Part shown: piece by piece, positions 12,677 through 23,155 of the stretch
How the letters are laid out: each line of letters begins with the position of its first letter
Numbering within the stretch: the first letter of the stretch is position 1
Source: Pyxicephalus adspersus
Taxonomy: Eukaryota > Chordata > Amphibia > Anura > Pyxicephalidae
NCBI RefSeq assembly: GCF_032062135.1
Contig: NC_092864.1
Coordinates: 22,012,052 to 22,076,051, forward strand
Reading direction: 5' to 3'
Length of the DNA stretch: 64,000 nucleotides
The notes under the pieces: generated by a model
Databases searched by the model: none
Seen by the model: only the letters and a program-made list of their open reading frames with translations
What the model was told of the DNA's origin: nothing
Made by a program: the position numbers and the translations under genes

Positions 12677-14089
12677 AACAACTTTCTTTACTTCATTTTT
12701 CTTCATTTGTGTCTCTCATGACCCCTTCCCAGATACTGCAGCTCACATTGAGTGGGTTTCAGTAGCAGAGGCACGGCTGTCAATGCAGAATTGGCACGTA
12801 ACTTATTTAGACTGCAGGGCCAGGAATACACTGTTGAAGTATGTTGGTTGGTGTGTTGTACAAGTAAGCTTGTCCACTAACTTTTAAATTCTTGCCCTTG
12901 CCAACATAAAGTGGAAGACCCTATATACTCCCAATAGTGATCAACTTTTTTTCTGCAGGAGGCAAAAAAGAACAAGCTTATTCTTTTCTTACATCTGCAG
13001 TAACAAAACTTTTTTGGCTACCAGTATGGGTTTGGGTACTGTCATGCTGTATAAGACTCTTTCCTAAGTCACACAGTGTCTTGTAAAGGCAGGAGGTTGG
13101 CTAAGAAGAGATCAGGTAGACCCCCTAGAAATTTTGGTGACAATAACAAGTTCAAGAGCTTTGCAGTTACCTGATGAGAAAATTAGCAAAATTGAGAAAA
13201 TTGGTCTTATTTCTATAGATATTTTCACCATTTCAAATCACCATTTGAGCAATTCAAAGGAATTGGCTATATTCCAGAACTAAAATGCCCTTTTTTATGA
13301 AAATTCCATATAGTCCAGATATGCTTATCTCTCCTCATTTTGTCATGCACAGAGGGTTTGCATTAGCAGTACGATTACCAGATTTTCATGAACTTGTGAA
13401 TCAGGTTCTTCTCAGGGGATTCCAAAACATCCTCTGTCAGCCAGGAGGAATACTCCCTCATGTGTTCTCCAGGATCCAAAATTAGTTTTCTGTACTTCAG
13501 TTATCCAATATGTTTGTCACACCTGACGTTTACTCTATGTTTCTCAACAAATGGTATGTACCCTTTAAGTGGTAATTCTGACAGGTTAAGCAAGTATTTC
13601 TGTTTGTAGAATAACTGGTTATTGCAAAAAACCTATATTACACAAAACAAACTTACGGTAAATGTAAAAAATTAACTTTCCATATACACAAATTGAAATT
13701 CTTGGAAATAAAATACCCTTAAATCATTTGTGGTTTGTGCATGCAGGTACAGTAACTGGTTAAAATAATTATACCCCACCCCCCTCCTCCCAGTTGCTCC
13801 TAATTCCCCCTATCTTCCTGTGCATCCAGTGCACAAGAAAGTCCCATTGTAACTGTGCTCAGATACTAGTAGTTCTTAAGGATGAGGAAAATTGAGCAGG
13901 AAATTTCTGCAAATTTGTGACATTTTTAAAGAATTTTCGCAATATTTGTACTCAAATTCCAAATGATAAAATATATATACAAATAATATTAAAATGATAT
14001 GAAGCCATATTTAAAATGCCACAGTTTGTGAACCATATTCCAGTCCCTTTACAATATATTTAAGATACAGAACCATTGTTCACATTGGA

Positions 14090-14165
14090 GGTTTTGTTTT
14101 TGTAAGATTATTTTGCAACATGTTTCACAGACCAGCAACTGCTTCTTCAGGTGATGCGGGTAATA
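14090..14165 (-). repeat. Retroelement-type 3' motif (CTGAAGAAGCAG...GTGAAACATGT)
   Basis: On the minus strand it reads CACCTGAAGAAGCAGTTGC, then CTGTGAAACATGTTG. A similar pairing (CTGAAGAAGCAGAC, then CTGTGAAACGTGTC) lies at 45,850-45,890 on the plus strand. Such 'tgaagaagc...gaaacgtgt' strings are common in frog repeats. Family uncertain. Confidence 0.4.
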
Positions 14166-15407
14166 GATACATAAGTCATATAAAAAGTTCACTCCAAGTC
14201 CTTTATTTATGAGATGGTTCTCAGAAGACACAGCTTGTCACAGCCAAAAACAGGAAAACTGTATTGCACAGCCTCAAAAAAATGCGTGCCTCCCCACTCC
14301 TTGGTCCTCACATGGATTGACAACAGCTGACGGAGGAGTGCCACCTGACTAAGCAACATACCCCAAGGATGCAAATAGGGTGCCCTATCCTATTTCTCCT
14401 GGTGTGCCATATCTGGTGTTTCCTTACCAGATGGAATGGCCCCAACCTACCATTATCAGATGCTACTTTTTATCAAATATATATTATCATTGGGGTATCT
14501 GTCACCAATATACATTTAGGTTCATTTGAGCCCGAACTTGATCCCTTCCACATCCTTTCACCTATAGCACACAAGCTTTTTATATTGTAAATGTGTGACA
14601 TTTCCCTGAAACTATACAATATTAGCTTAATACACTGGAGTTATTAGGGAAGGCAAAATTAGGATGTTATTTTGGTGGTTTTAAGAGTGCCATTGGGTTT
14701 AAATGACACCTGAGATTTATGGAGGTTTTGTTTAACTATCCCGGACCTGTTTATGGATTATGCTAACCCTGATGGCAATTCTATGTCTAAAGGTAAATAT
14801 AATCCCAGATATTACTCTAACCCCATTGCTGTGACTTCCAATAAACTTACTATAGTACAATGTGTTTCTAGTTTTCAAGAGGAAACATTTACCGTACATG
14901 TACATTTCATTGTGTCAAATTTAGTGGGCAATTTTGATTATTTTATTTGCAAAAATGATATAAGAAGAGGACTTTTGAGGACATTTCTGGAGCAAAGGTT
15001 TTGGAGCATTTGGAGCATCTCATGGTGATGATTGATGAAATTGGAAAAAAAGTAAGTATTTACCATGGAATGCTGTTCACATTTACATTCTGTATCAAAA
15101 ATGATTTATAAAAAAGTACTTCTATAAAGTACTTGCTTCCTTATTGGGGCAATGATAACACTGAGGTGGGAAATTGCATCTGATGATCCCCGGGACTCTC
15201 CTCCCACTGGACTTGCTTTCCATCATGGAGGACTGGCTTTCTCTAAGATACTGGCAAAGTGTCTAAAGGAGCCCTAAACTAAATCCCTACAGTAAACCCA
15301 AGCAATTTCCAAGCAAAATCCAAAGTGCTTTCTGTTAGGATCACCAGTGATATACATTTGGCAATATTTAGTTCATCCAAATAATTAAGTTGCCTTGTCA
15401 TTTGTGT

Positions 15408-15430
15408 TATTTATTTATTTATTTACTTAC
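15408..15430 (-). repeat. (TAAA)n tract overlapping the exon 2 splice donor
   Basis: On the minus strand the donor reads GTAAGTAAATAAATAAATAA, so the 5' splice site runs straight into a tetranucleotide microsatellite. Confidence 0.9.
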
Positions 15431-15750
15431 TTGAATGGGTTGACATTGCAGACGGTCACAGCAGGGAACACCATGGTGTTGAAGCCTATGGACAGAGACA
15501 CACTGACACCATAGGACAAGTATGTTTGAATAACAAGCCCCCATTGCCAGAATACGAGGCCTGCAAAAATCAGGGTCAATATGAACCACATGACTCTCTT
15601 CTTTGGCCCTTCAGATACAATACGTTTTGGTCCATGAGTATTGGTATTGTTGCAAAACCAGACCAGCAGCTCCTTGTAGGTGTAACCAGGGCCCTTTTGG
15701 ATCCGGTGCAAGGCCCTTGTAAAATACCGCTTAGTCCTCTTCATCATCAT
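15431..15750 (-). CDS. SCNN1B: SCNN1B exon 2: start codon, cytoplasmic N-terminus, first membrane segment
   Basis: Encodes residues 1-106 plus two bases of codon 107. An acceptor TTGCAG ends at 15,751 and the exon opens directly with ATGATGATGAAG, so translation starts with Met-Met-Met-Lys; reading further upstream would enter the intron. Residues 18-32 hold [13 protein letters not shown]. The His-Gly pair needed for ENaC gating is at 39-40 within [10 protein letters not shown] hydrophobic helix at about 53-75 is the first membrane segment. FPAVTVCN (95-102) supplies the first extracellular cysteine, C101. The exon ends TTCAA before the donor GTAAGT, in the same phase as the next exon. Mammalian beta-ENaC starts at the equivalent place with a slightly shorter N-terminus. 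Which of the three ATGs is used is unknown. Confidence 0.96.
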
Positions 15751-17067
15751 CTGCAATAGTTACAAACATTCCAATAATCATTAGAATTGATATCAAAATT
15801 TTTCAAACTAAAAAAATGATTCAATAGCAGATTGCTTTGTTCTTGAAAAAACCTAAGCTTGATTTTTACGGGAAAAAGACCTTACCCTACAAATTGCTGC
15901 TATGGTAGATGCCAAACTTAGACTCATCAGGAGTGACCCCCCACTGTGATAAACACCCACCTACAACATATTAATGCGGCTCTGTTTTTATTAATACATC
16001 CTTCAATGAGTTTTACAAATACCTTTAATTTGACTTGATATCAACCTATGTCAACTCTACGACAGGCAGTGGCACAGATAAAGAGAACAAGAAGCCAATC
16101 ACTTGTACTGCATGTCAAGGTGCATTCTAAAAGAAGGAGGGGGTTGACAAAGAGATAAGCTATTCAGTGTGCTGATTCTCCTTGTACTGTCCAATCAAAC
16201 GGTGGGGGTGGGGAGACCTGTAGGTGGTAATAAAATGGAGCAGAGGGAAATCAGGTCTCCTTCCATGCCAGACAGGCTATTTATTTCATAAACCTGACTC
16301 AATCTTCATTCTATTTCAGACAAGAAATATTACACCTCCCTGTCTCAAAAGTAACAGCCATGCCCCATGTAAAAAAAAAAAACATTGGCTTGAAAAGAAT
16401 TACACAATGTCCTTATGGAGCTGAAGGACACTAATCATTCCAAGAGAAGGCAAGCATTTAGTCTGGAGAGAAATCAACACTAACTGAAGCACCTACAGCA
16501 AATAATGTTGCAAATAACTATTTCTTGGCCACCTATAGATTGTTGGAGACAATTGCACAGCTCCTGAGCATTAAATTATTACCAACATTTCTGGGGGTCA
16601 GGGGAAAAATTGAAATATTTCACAAATTAATTAAAAAAAAAAAGCATGAAGTATTTCTCATAATTAGAATTAATGTGTAGCATGGAAAATATCTTTTTAA
16701 AAGCCCCGTTGCCTTTTATTGCAAAGCCCTATAATCATCAAAACTGCATAGGGGTGCTGTGATTCAAGAGGTCAGAAGAACTTAGGGAATTAAAAATTAT
16801 GTACCTTTTCTATAAATTTAAAAAAAGACCCATTTACATTTTAACTTTAATTTATTGAAATGCTGCATACTTTTTTAATTTTTTCCCTTGAAACAGGTCC
16901 CCCACTTTCCTTTACCCCATAGCAATTTTGGTGACAATATGTTCAGGGGCTTTATTATTTTAGTCATTGTAACTCCTAGTCCTTAACAGGTTCTAAAATT
17001 ATGTAAATCTAACCTTAGGATTCCACAGTGTCATTATTTATATAGAAAAATTAAGTCAAAATGATAG
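15751..17067. other. Sequence 5' of the first coding exon; nothing recognised
   Basis: Either intron 1 of SCNN1B or promoter-proximal sequence. No CpG-rich stretch, convincing TATA box or exon was found. There is a short poly-A run at 16,370-16,382. Confidence 0.6.
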
Positions 17068-17730
17068 AGCCATGTGTGAAAAACTAAGTACATCCCAAGA
17101 TCCAATAGCTTGTAGAACCACCTTTAAAGGCAATACCTTGTTTCTATATGATTTTAATATTCTCTTAGATCATTGTGGAGCATTTTTGGCCCACTCTTCT
17201 TAATATAAATGCCTCAGCTCATTGAGGCCCTCTAAGGGTCCCCACACGGGTTAGGACATTGTAACACCATGATTTTTTGTAAATTTTGCTGGTGTGCTGA
17301 GGACCATTGTCTTGTTGCATGGTCCAATTTTGGCCAAGTTTTAGCTGTTGAACATATGGTCTCACACTTGAATCAATTTGGTATACAGAGGAGTTCATGA
17401 TTGACTCATAAACTGCAAGATTACCACGTCATGTGGCTCCAAAACAAGCCCAAATCATCACCACTCCACCACCGTGTTTGACAGTTGGTATGAGGTGTTT
17501 TTCATATTCTGTATTTGGTTTTCAGCAAAATGTGGTACTGTGCATTATGGCCACATATCTCCACTATGGCCTCTTCTGTCCATGGAACCATTTTTAGAAT
17601 GTTTTTATCTTCTGCATACATTCCATGCCACATGTATCATATACTATATGTTCCCTAATCATATACAGAAATGGGCCAGATGTAACTTTTGTGCCCATGT
17701 GTTAGGGTTAGTGTTATCATCAAAGGTGAC
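17068..17730 (-). mobile_element. Tc1-like DNA transposon fragment, coding on the minus strand
   Basis: Starts with the family's end sequence GTGTGAAAAACTAAGTACAT. It runs through the reverse complement of a Tc1 transposase gene, with recognisable strings such as GGCCCACTCTTCTT, GACCATTGTCTTGTTGCATG and CAAATCATCACCACTCCACC. It carries many stops and an unrelated stretch near 17,600-17,680. The left (3') half of the element is kept; the N-terminal coding half is lost. Not active. Confidence 0.85.
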
Positions 17731-17902
17731 CCAATGGGCAAACAACATAGCTGGGAACCTATAAGTGGCAGTGGGAGAAATGTCAGTGGAGAGGGAGAGG
17801 ACAAAGCCTGCATTGCACAATTTTGGAGAGAAGGTACATCTTTAGGGTAAGTGTGCCAAATTCAAAAGACCGCCCAGCACACGACAGTTTTATCTGCTTT
17901 AA

Positions 17903-18519
17903 AGCCGAACTAAACCTAAAAAAAGAACAAATTAGGAGCAGGCAGGTTCTTTATTGCAGAAGGGTCAGACGATGGGCCTGATTTATTAAAGGTCTCCAAG
18001 ACTGGAGAGAATACGCTTTCATCAGTGAAGCTGGGTGATCCAGCAAACCTGGGATGGATTTGGTCCAGTATTAAAAAAATTTGCTAGCAAATAGTAAATG
18101 ACTTTTGAGAAGTCCATTCCAGGTTTGCTAGATCACCCAACTTAACTGATGAAAGTGTATCCTCTCCAGCCATGAAGAGCTTTATTAAATCAGGCCCAAT
18201 GTCTCTTCTGCAATAAAACAAACATATTGTCTGTTAACAATCTTCTCCATAATGAATGTACAGTGTACAATCCTGGCATCTTTGGCTGCTGGGAATGACC
18301 AAACTCCTGTGCATGTTAGATCATTCTAGCTTGGCCAAAGATCATAAACCTGGAAGAGGACCAGTGAAAATGCTGATGCAGCAAGACGAGGTGAGTTTAC
18401 TTAAATAAATGAAAACAGACAGATACTTTTCTTTAAGACCAAAATAGACATCACCTGTACTTTCTGCAATAAAGAACTTGCCTGCTTGCAATTTTTTCAT
18501 TTGTAGGTGTAGTTCCATT
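17903..18519 (+). mobile_element. TTAA-flanked MITE (T2/Kolobok-like) interrupted by another MITE
   Basis: Bounded by TTAA on both sides (17,899-17,902 and 18,520-18,523). The ends are inverted repeats of about 65 bp: GAACTAAACCTA...GCAGGCAGGTTCTTTATTG on the left against GAACTACACCTA...GCAGGCAAGTTCTTTATTG read from the right. TTAA targets and such ends recall T2/Kolobok-type MITEs known from Xenopus. Related copies lie at 30,448, 39,480 and 43,410. The insert at 17,973-18,198 splits the GCAGAAGG...CTCTTCTGCAAT junction, which is uninterrupted at 43,460-43,494. Confidence 0.8.
17973..18198 (+). mobile_element. 226-bp palindromic 'GGCCTGATTTAT' MITE, nested
   Basis: Begins TGGGCCTGATTTATTAAAGG and ends TTATTAAATCAGGCCCA. 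The arms pair over most of their length (CTCCAAG...GGAGAG with CTCTCCAGCC; GTGAAGCTGGGTGATCCAGC with GATCACCCAACTT). It is the same length as the copy at 27,314-27,539. No coding capacity. Confidence 0.85.
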
Positions 18520-18523
18520 TTAA

Positions 18524-20648
18524 GATACTCTTGACGTCAATACCAAAATTGACACTTCTTACTGGTGACTAGAGGGTAATGTGACTATGTTTCTAGGACA
18601 AAAGATGTTGCAGATTTGAAGTGTCATGTCATGCCTACAGCAGTTGGGTTGAATCCAGAGGTTTCCAAAATGTACACAATGTACCTAGTTAATGATAGTT
18701 ATTATGGATTATTACAATTTAATTATTACTATGCAATGCATGCATAGAAACCAAATCAGAGGAAACAGATTCCTAAAAGAGATCCAACCTACACTAAAAA
18801 CAACAATAAAGTATGGAAGTACCTACGTATATGCCTGGAAAATAATTTAAAAATTCCAATTTCTTGCTTGTTAATTTCTACCCCTCATGTCCCCAATGGC
18901 CCATCACTAACATGTGTTAAATCTCCCCAACACTAACCTTCAGAAAAAATGGAGTTGGGAATTTGTTAGAAAAAGGGTTCATCCTGAGACTTACTTTGGG
19001 TAACAATTTAAACATTGAGGTCCTTGCCCAAGACCATCACAATAATGATAATTATCCAGCATGTGTATGTAGCCTAACATTCTAGATTATTGTGAGGAAC
19101 TCAGGATGAAAAGTGATGTTCAGGATGGCCGAGCTCTAACATGTGAACCTGAAGGTGCTTTGCTCTGAGTGCTTCGAGATTTAAAGCCACCGCTGGTCAG
19201 AGATGGAAACAAATAAAGTAGTGGTTACACTTAATTTGGACACCATGCCAGAGAGTCTTTTGGTGTTTTTATTTAGAGGAACTTTTACTTCTTTTATATT
19301 TTTACTATGTGTATACAGGACACACATGCATATGTTAACATCAACAACAACATAACTTATATAGGGTGACACCCTACATATTAGAGTGAGATCATTATTA
19401 CTATGGGCACTATTTTTTAGCCTTAACTTTAAAGTGATCCACTGTAAAGGCATTTAAACCCTATGGACACAAATTTAGTTGAATGGAGGCTTTTGTAGTG
19501 TAAAACTACTTCGGACTGTAACAAATTAAAGTATATGTGAACCCCAATATTGAACATTACCTATTTGTTCTGATAAATATATTAGCGAAAGTGTTCTGTT
19601 ATATCAATTTAGTAAGGGCAAAAAATACCTCTTGATCCTATCAGAAATCCTGTGCAATATCTTCAAGGAATAACAGTCATAAGACAACATGGAGGCTGCC
19701 ATTGCTGGGCCAAATTGATGGAGCAAATCTAATTGGGAATTCATGTGGTTCACCCCACCTCAATTAGAGGACCAGAATATCATACATATGTGTGTCAGAT
19801 CTCCACAATAAACAGGCAAATTGCATTGTAGCATTTTGGAAATAACACAGAAGTTGTGCTGATCACACAAGACAACTCTGATTTTTTTTTCTACAAGAAC
19901 AAAGTTTTTTTGACACTCATAAAGTTGATATAACAAAATCCTTCCAATAGTATAAGACTAAAAGCGAGCAAATACAATAAGGTAATTGTAATTTTTTACA
20001 TACACCTCTAGCAAGCCAATGCCAATCCCTGCTTTGTACTGTCAGAATGGCATTTTCCCCATTCTTCATGTACAGGTGAATTCTAAGAATTTCCTGAACC
20101 CGTAAACACAATTTTATTGCACAAACTCAGCCGTGAACTCTGTCCTTTACATAGACTTGATTTTTTATTTCTTTTTAAATGTTTTGTAAAGCTGAAAGTT
20201 TATAGACAATTTTTACAGAGAAACTTTGACACCCGTTACAGCAATAAACCATAGAAACAAGAACTGCGAGAATTGTTCATTTTTTGTTGACAAAGCTTGA
20301 AGATAAGGCGACCGTTAATTTAACATTTTCCCACAAAGTACAGTAGCAAAAGTTATGTTGTCAAAACATTTACATGCTATGCATGCATTCAGAAACAGTA
20401 AAAGCGAGCAGATAAGAAACCAATAAAATTCAGCTTGTTGTTCCTGCAGGTCAAAGACTCGGTCTTGAGTTATAGTTAGGCTATTGTTCAAAAGATATAC
20501 ACTGCCTGTTGAAAACAAGTCCCCAAGCCTGTGAGGGCATTGTTGTGATCTGGAGGCTTCAGTTGGTCAAGCCTAGCTTCAGCAATGTTTAGTGGCCAAA
20601 ATTGATCCAGCTGACTACCTGAATATACCAAATTACCAGGTTTTCCAG
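18524..20648. other. Unassigned stretch
   Basis: I see no gene. The part at 19,510-19,890 reads like amphibian repeat sequence, but there is no second copy in this window to prove it. Confidence 0.5.
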
Positions 20649-20675
20649 TATATGGAATATTTAATATTCCATATA
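20649..20675. repeat. Perfect AT-rich palindrome, 13-bp arms
   Basis: TATATGGAATATT, one T, then the exact reverse complement AATATTCCATATA. A further ATATATATATTCCAT follows. It could form a hairpin or cruciform. It stands just left of a Tc1 fragment. Confidence 0.85.
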
Positions 20676-20734
20676 TTATGTAATATATATATTCCATCAA
20701 CAGATTTTTTCTTTACCTGCTGGCACGGTTATTT

Positions 20735-21058
20735 CGCAGGATAACAATGCCAGGACCCTTTGGGTTCCAATTGTAAAAGAGTGGTTCAGGGAACATGATA
20801 CATCATTTTCACACATGGATTGGCCACCACAGAGTCCAAACCTTAACCCTATTGAGAATCTTTGGGTTGTGCTGGAGAAGACCTAACACCGCAGTCTGAC
20901 TTCTCCCATCATCAATACAAGATCTTGGTGAATTATTGGATTGAATTATTGGAGCTCTGGATAGAAATAAATGTTTGACATTGCAAAAGCCTATACTGTG
21001 TGTGTGTCAACAACCTGCGCCAGCCTGTGCATGGAATAATAATTATCCAATTTACTAT
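20735..21058 (+). mobile_element. Tc1-like transposase C-terminal fragment
   Basis: One frame reads about 50 residues without a stop, from [16 protein letters not shown] to [18 protein letters not shown] and VVLEKT. The [14 protein letters not shown] block is the last DDE motif of Tc1/IS630 transposases. The frame then stops at TAA (20,885), and similarity continues loosely to GTGTGTGTCAACAACCTGCG near 21,000. Different family from the 17 and 27 kb copies. Truncated at the 5' end. Confidence 0.85.
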
Positions 21059-21505
21059 TAAAATCATTGTTCCAATAGATATGTTTCCATGTGCACTTTG
21101 CAAAATCACAAAATCAGAATCAGTCTATTTGGTGTTCTGCTAATTAAAAAAAGAGCCTCAGACAGCAATCCAGATTATGCCACTTGTTCTAGTTTTCTTC
21201 CTGGCTGGATCTCTGTAGATGTATTTATAGAAGTTGGGACCTAGCCAAAGAAATTAATGTAATCTTCTGGATGCATGTGTTGTAATAGCCTGGACGGTAC
21301 TATTGTCAATCAAAGGTGTGTTAATAGATGGGCTACAATGAAGATCTCCGGAGAAGGCAAATACGTATCCATATAGATTAGACCAAGGGGAGGTCAACTT
21401 GATGTCTAGGACCCCCTCCATCTTTCCTTTGTAACTGTTTTACAACAGATCAGAGGAGTTGTACTTCTGGAGGAACATGTTCAGTAAGAATTTAGGTGGG
21501 CTTAG

Positions 21506-22840
21506 ATTCCTATGTTGGTTTTAGAACCATTTTTAGAATCATATAAAGCCTGAAAAGTTTGGGGGGGTGACAGCCCTCGTATCGGGCGCCGGGTTTTAAG
21601 GTTGCCTAAAGTACGTGGAGGTATTGCCTTTCCTGACCCCCTATTGTACCACCAGGCTACACATGTGGGACGGTTGATAGACTGGTGCAGAAACAGAGGC
21701 CTTAAGCCATGGGTAAGGCTTGAGGGAGCCATTGCCAATCTACCGTTAGCAGGGGCCATGTGGTCCCCTCGAGACACACTACCTCCCATTCTCAAGCTGC
21801 CACTGATAGGAACGACCCTCCGTGTTGTGCAGAATTATTTCAGGGTTTCTGGTGTGTGTACTTACCCTTCACCACTGTCTCCTATTCTGGGACACCCGGG
21901 GTTTCCCCCGGGCGCATCAGATCCTAGGTTTCGTTCATGGAGGGAGCGGGGAATTTTCAAAGCATCTCATTTTTTGAGGAGCACAGAGTGGGCACCTGTC
22001 TCGGATTTGAAAACTGCTCATGAACTTCCAGAGCTGGGACCATGGCGCAGCTTACAGCTATGTCATTTTCTTCACTCTCTCCCACCGCCATCCAGGTTTG
22101 TGCACCCCCTATCACAGGTGGAGGGGGTGTGTGAGCCACAAGGCACCATTAGGGGGACTCTCTCTAATGCCTACCAGATGCTATTGACGGATACTGCCCC
22201 CTCGACCTCAACTTTACCATTTCTGCGTAAATGGGAAAGTGATCTTGACACCACATTCTCTCCAGATGAGCAGGATCGTCTCCTGTACACGGGTCATAAA
22301 GCCGCTCTCAGCAACTCTTATCAGGAACTGAACTATAAATTGCTCACGCGGTGGTACAGAGTGCCGACTGTGTTAGCCAAAATGTATCCGGGAGTAGATG
22401 ATAGATGCTGGCGTTGTGAAGTGGCTGCTGGCAGCCTGTTTCATATATTCTGGGAGTGCTCTAAGTTGCAATCTTTCTGGTCAGGGGTAGTGGAGGTTAT
22501 TGAAGAATTGACAGAAGTAGATATACGTAACAGCCCGGAGCTAGCCCTTTTACATTTGAATGATTGGTCTAAAAAGAAATACCACGCTTCTCTACTCAAA
22601 CATCTTTTAAATGCTGCTAAGGCCTGTATTCCGGCCCTGTGGAAACAATCCTCTCCTCCCACCTTGTTACAATGGTTTAGAAGAGTAAATGACATTATGG
22701 CAATGGAAGACCTTATTACCAGCCGGGACGGTAGAATGGATAAATTCCGAAATACTTGGTTCTATTGGATACAGTATACCACTACTCAAGCGTACCTCTC
22801 AGTATACAGTGCGGCTGATAATGCCGATGATCTGTTTTGA
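21506..22840 (+). pseudogene. LINE ORF2 C-terminal fragment, 412 codons open from 21,602
   Basis: The longest open frame in the window. It is open from 21,554 to the stop at 22,840, with one TGA (21,551-21,553) separating a short matching piece upstream. After the reverse transcriptase, typical ORF2 text follows: RLPKVRGGIAFPDPLLYHQA and VGRLIDW. A C-x2-C-x8-H-x4-C knuckle (CWRC...HIFWEC) lies near residue 269 of the open part, as in L1/Tx1 ORF2 C-termini. The reverse transcriptase and endonuclease are absent, so it cannot move by itself. No other frame damage over 1.2 kb suggests the copy is not very old. Confidence 0.88.
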
Positions 22841-23155
22841 ATGCAGAGGATATCATTGAATTATTGCTCTGTGTTCCCTACTGTGTTAAGTCTGGCCTTT
22901 ACTCAATCTGGCCTGCAATGTCGTGCCCCTCCCCCTCCTCTCCCTCCCCCTCTTCCTTTATTTTGCTTTCCATCTCTCTATTTCTTTCTTTGGTTATTTT
23001 TGTTAATACTTTGAAAATTGCCTCTGCTCAGTCATTCTGCTTGTTTGTTCATAATATGTTTGTGATGCGGAAGATGATAACACAGTTGGTGATTTGTATG
23101 TTTTAATGTTTTATGCCAGTATCTATGACTGTTCACTGAATAAAAAATAAAATTA
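21506..23155 (+). mobile_element. 5'-truncated LINE (L1/Tx1-like) with 3' UTR and A-rich tail
   Basis: An ORF2 3' part (21,506-22,840) is followed by a pyrimidine-rich 3' UTR (CCCCTCCCCCTCCTCTCCC) and ends AATAAAAAATAAAATTAT. 5' truncation and an A-rich 3' end are what target-primed reverse transcription leaves. The 5' edge is set by the last recognisable in-frame residues (IPMLVLEPFLESYKA). No clear target duplication was found. Confidence 0.85.

Larger units (their letters stand above)
12233..15430 (-). other. SCNN1B intron 2
   Basis: 3,198 bp. It holds a 13-G run at 12,409-12,421, a fragment of the GGCCTGATTTAT MITE (12,605-12,676), a LINE-type 3' motif (14,090-14,165), and a (TAAA)n tract touching the exon 2 donor. 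The rest is unassigned. Confidence 0.8.
2601..15750 (-). other. SCNN1B: SCNN1B gene, partial: coding exons 2-6 of the epithelial sodium channel beta subunit
   Basis: Five exons on the minus strand translate into 362 continuous residues that follow mammalian beta-ENaC closely. The beta, not alpha or gamma, assignment rests on the shared stretches [23 protein letters not shown] and HLLKDLDEL. Intron lengths are 3,198, 2,890, 1,598 and 4,378 bp, all GT-AG. Beta-ENaC assembles with alpha and gamma subunits into the amiloride-sensitive sodium channel of apical epithelial membranes; in frogs this channel works in skin, bladder and kidney. No stop, frameshift or bad splice site was seen, so the gene looks functional. 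The part encoding the rest of the ectodomain, the second membrane helix and the PY motif lies left of the window. The untranslated first exon was not found. Confidence 0.95.

Noticed and set aside
15526..15759. Plus-strand frame overlapping exon 2
   Set aside because: Shadow of the ENaC exon on the other strand.
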